Shown here: piece by piece, positions 32,561-34,277 of the stretch
Numbering within the stretch: position 1 is the stretch's first letter
How the letters are laid out: every line of letters begins with the position of its first letter
Assembly: GCF_012395835.1 (NCBI RefSeq)
Contig: NZ_JAAZSQ010000030.1
Span: 1 to 34,277, forward strand
Reading direction: 5' to 3'
Origin: Arthrobacter mobilis
GTDB taxonomy: Bacteria; Actinomycetota; Actinomycetes; Actinomycetales; Micrococcaceae
DNA length: 34,277 nt
Translations under genes and position numbers: made by a program
The notes under the pieces: generated by a model
Told to the model about the DNA's origin: nothing
Seen by the model: only the letters and a program-made list of their open reading frames with translations
Database searches by the model: none

Positions 32561-33706
32561 ATGAACATTGTCGAAGCGTCGACCGAGGCACGGGACGAGG
32601 CGATTAACAGCCTCTTCGTGCCGTTTAAGTACAAGACGCTTGAGCTGCGCAACCGCATAGTCATGTCCCCTATGACGCGGTACTTCTCCCCGGACGGTGT
32701 CCCGGGCGAGGACGTCGAGGAGTACTACCGACGTCGGGCCGACGGCGAGGTCGGTCTGATCATCTCGGAAGGCGCGTTCATCGACCGGCCTACGGCAAGG
32801 AACGTGGAGACTGTCCCGTCATTCGCCGGTGACGCACTCCCGGCCTGGGGCCGAATCGGTCGGGCCGTGTCGGAATCGGGCGCGAGGATGATCCCGCAGC
32901 TCTGGCATGTGGGAGGTCACCGCGACTTCAACTACCCCAACTCCTCATGTGGCGACGAACTCGAGAGCCCGTCCGGCCTCATCGGCCCGGATGCGTCGGG
33001 TGGGCGGACGATGACGGCGGACGACGTCGACGACGTTATCGCCGGCTTTACCTCCGCCGCGTTGGACGCCCAACGGCTCGGTTTCGCCGGTGTCGAGCTG
33101 CACGGCGGACACGGCTACCTTTTCGACCAGTTCTTCTGGGAGGAGACCAACAAGCGCAACGATCGTTGGGGCGGCCGGTCCGTGCGCGAACGGACACTGT
33201 TCGCTCGGGAGGTCGTGCGGTCGGTCCGTTCAGCGGTCGGCCCGGACTTCCCCATCCTTCTGCGCATCTCGCAGTGGAAAACCGCTTTCTACGACGCCAA
33301 GATCGCGGGCACCCCAGACGAGCTGCAGGAGTGGGTGGGCCCGCTGGCCGATGCCGGGGTGGACATCTTTGACTGCTCGACGCGACGGTTCTTTGAACCG
33401 GAGTTCGGCGGGAGCTCCCTTAACCTTGCCGGATGGGTCCGTAAGATCACGGGCCAGCCGACGATCACGGTTGGATCCGTCGGCCTAAACACCCACCTCT
33501 ATCAGGACTTCGAGACCGGTGAGCTCTCGGCTCCGACGCCGTGGACGATCCGTGAGGTCGCGCGGCGGCTCGAGAACGAGGAGTTCGACTTGGTGGCGGT
33601 GGGGCGTTCGCTGCTCGCCGATCCAGGCTGGGTCCGTAAGGTGAAGGCTAGGGACTTCGGCGCCCTGCGACCGTACTCGGTCGAGCTCATGAAGACCCTC
33701 GTCTGA
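32561..33706 (+). CDS. NADH:flavin oxidoreductase, Old Yellow Enzyme family
   Basis: This 381-residue FMN-dependent TIM-barrel protein probably reduces activated C=C bonds or related substrates. An AGGAGG at 32551-32556 fixes the ATG at 32561. Family segments in order: PFKYKTLELRNRIVMSPMTR (substrate and flavin side near the N-terminus), IPQLWHVGG, GVELHGGHGYLFDQFFWEE with the His-x2-His pair that binds the substrate, KRNDRWGG, FPILLRISQWK and, near the end, FDLVAVGRSLLADPGWVRKV for the flavin phosphate. It is single-domain, lacking the extra FeS/FAD domains of 2,4-dienoyl-CoA reductase. It is flanked by transposon remnants upstream and a broken gene downstream, and may have been acquired separately from the main island. 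Confidence 0.9.
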   Translation: MNIVEASTEARDEAINSLFVPFKYKTLELRNRIVMSPMTRYFSPDGVPGEDVEEYYRRRADGEVGLIISEGAFIDRPTARNVETVPSFAGDALPAWGRIGRAVSESGARMIPQLWHVGGHRDFNYPNSSCGDELESPSGLIGPDASGGRTMTADDVDDVIAGFTSAALDAQRLGFAGVELHGGHGYLFDQFFWEETNKRNDRWGGRSVRERTLFAREVVRSVRSAVGPDFPILLRISQWKTAFYDAKIAGTPDELQEWVGPLADAGVDIFDCSTRRFFEPEFGGSSLNLAGWVRKITGQPTITVGSVGLNTHLYQDFETGELSAPTPWTIREVARRLENEEFDLVAVGRSLLADPGWVRKVKARDFGALRPYSVELMKTLV

Positions 33707-33755
33707 GGGCTCCGGGAGCGGCGCTTTTCCGGGGAGAGTATCTCTCCTCTCAGTC

Positions 33756-33796
33756 GTGAACCCGTCCCGGCACATGTGGTGTCGGGACGGGTTCAC
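33756..33796 (+). terminator. Hairpin terminator after the Old Yellow Enzyme gene
   Basis: GTGAACCCGTCCCG at 33756-33769 is exactly complementary to 33783-33796, a 14-bp stem with a 13-nt loop whose inner bases pair further. It starts 49 bases after the stop codon. A smaller hairpin, GGAGAG/CTCTCC, lies at about 33733-33747 just before it. Confidence 0.7.
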
Positions 33797-34055
33797 GTCG
33801 GTGATCCACGGCACTGCCGGGCCCTGAACGGCACCGACCCGGAGCTCGGATACACCCTACGGCACGAGGACGGCCTGGCGGACTGCGGGTTGATCTTCAA
33901 CAAGGCGTGCCCAGTTCGTCGACTGGGTCTAGGAATTCTACCGGTCCCTCGCGTCGCACTCTGATCTCGTCGGGAACGTCCTGATCGGCGTCGACGAGGA
34001 TTACTCCACCAGCGAGAGCTACGCCGGTTCCGCTCTGCTCGCGGCTTGTAGGTGA
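33797..34055 (+). pseudogene. SnoaL-like (NTF2-fold) gene remnant
   Basis: One frame reads DPRHCRALNGTDPELGYTLR followed by HEDGLADCGLIFNKA, and a second frame, after an indel near 33908, reads QFVDWV, a stop TAG at 33930, then EFYRSLASHSDLVGNVLIGV and DEDYSTSESYAGS. Together they follow the order of SnoaL-like small dehydratase/cyclase-type proteins (CRALD..DxEL..HEDG.AD.G, then FVDWVREFYRSLASH.HLVGN). No start codon, one frameshift and one internal stop make it a pseudogene. The family acts on polyketide, steroid and aromatic substrates, among others. Confidence 0.5.
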
Positions 34056-34151
34056 GCGGTAAACAAATAACCGCGGCTCAGCCACCAGCTCTTCGATACT
34101 GGGCGCGGCGGTGGTCTGCGTTAAAGGCGGGCCGCCGCCGCGCCTCCACTG

Positions 34152-34277
34152 CTACTGGCGCAAAGTGCTGGCGATCTGGGCCATGACGGTGTTGTCGGCC
34201 AGGGTGGTGGCGTCGCCGGCCTCGCGGCCTTCGGCGATGTCCTTGAGCAGGCGGCGCATGATCTTGCCCGAGCGGGT
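34152..34277 (-). CDS. acs: Acetyl-CoA synthetase C-terminus (partial)
   Basis: Only the last 41 codons lie in the window. They read TRSGKIMRRLLKDIAEGREA then GDATTLADNTVMAQIASTLR and a stop. This is the end of an AMP-forming acetyl-CoA synthetase or close relative, with the conserved Lys of T-R-S-G-K that completes adenylation and is the usual regulatory acetylation site. The gene continues past the window's right edge on the minus strand. The symbol is given because this ending is highly characteristic, but a propionyl-CoA synthetase-type relative cannot be excluded. Confidence 0.8.
   Translation of the reverse strand, partial: TRSGKIMRRLLKDIAEGREAGDATTLADNTVMAQIASTLRQ

Noticed and set aside
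1-34277. Search for CRISPR arrays, tRNA and rRNA genes
   Set aside because: No evenly spaced direct repeats, no clover-leaf-like segment with TTCGANTC and CCA features, and no rRNA-like conserved stretch were noticed by eye.

Overview
The window is high-GC DNA with dense, short-spaced operons, GTG/TTG starts, and actinobacterial-type catabolic genes and insertion sequences. It most resembles a soil actinobacterium of the Arthrobacter/Micrococcaceae type. That placement rests on overall gene character, not on a marker gene.

Layout. (1) 1-3141: an apparently intact IS110-family transposase with a long 5' noncoding end, a GNAT acetyltransferase and a small Cys-containing protein. (2) 3142-25113: a catabolic island of about 22 kb. 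It holds an MFS permease (-), a PucR-type regulator (-), a divergent plus-strand operon (citrate-synthase-like lyase, SDR dehydrogenase, FAD oxidoreductase, acyl-CoA dehydrogenase, PgdA/cyclic-imidase-like hydrolase), a pair of tiny overlapping genes, an inert-looking 1.3-kb gap, and a polar-amino-acid-type ABC transporter (-). These are followed by a Rid-family imine deaminase (+), a hotdog thioesterase (-), a second FAD oxidoreductase and an Asp/Glu/hydantoin-racemase-family protein (-). The island ends with a divergent plus-strand operon (MaoC hydratase, acyl-CoA ligase, nitrilase-superfamily amidase, hotdog thioesterase, nitronate-monooxygenase-like flavoprotein). (3) 25114-32400: a scrapyard holding the 3' end of a formylglycine-generating-enzyme gene, an IS5-family element with a -1 frameshift, a deleted and frameshifted IS110 transposase, an NAD(P)-binding reductase gene, an IS5 remnant, a dimeric-barrel gene broken in a C-run, an IS630 remnant and a second, decayed copy of a module found at 12.0-12.4 kb. 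(4) 32561-34277: an Old Yellow Enzyme-type oxidoreductase, a broken SnoaL-like gene and the 3' end of an acetyl-CoA synthetase-like gene.

How the genes may work together (inference). The island has the parts to import a small nitrogenous acid, amide or imide (MFS, ABC transporter), open or hydrolyse it (PgdA/cyclic-imidase-like hydrolase, nitrilase-type amidase, racemase, FAD oxidases plus Rid protein for imines), and activate the carbon skeleton as a CoA thioester (AMP-forming ligase). The skeleton could then be processed beta-oxidation-style (acyl-CoA dehydrogenase, MaoC hydratase, SDR) and cleaved with the citrate-synthase-fold lyase. Two thioesterases would recycle CoA, and the PucR regulator would control expression. 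I do not recognise this combination as a named pathway. It is the best candidate here for an undescribed system.
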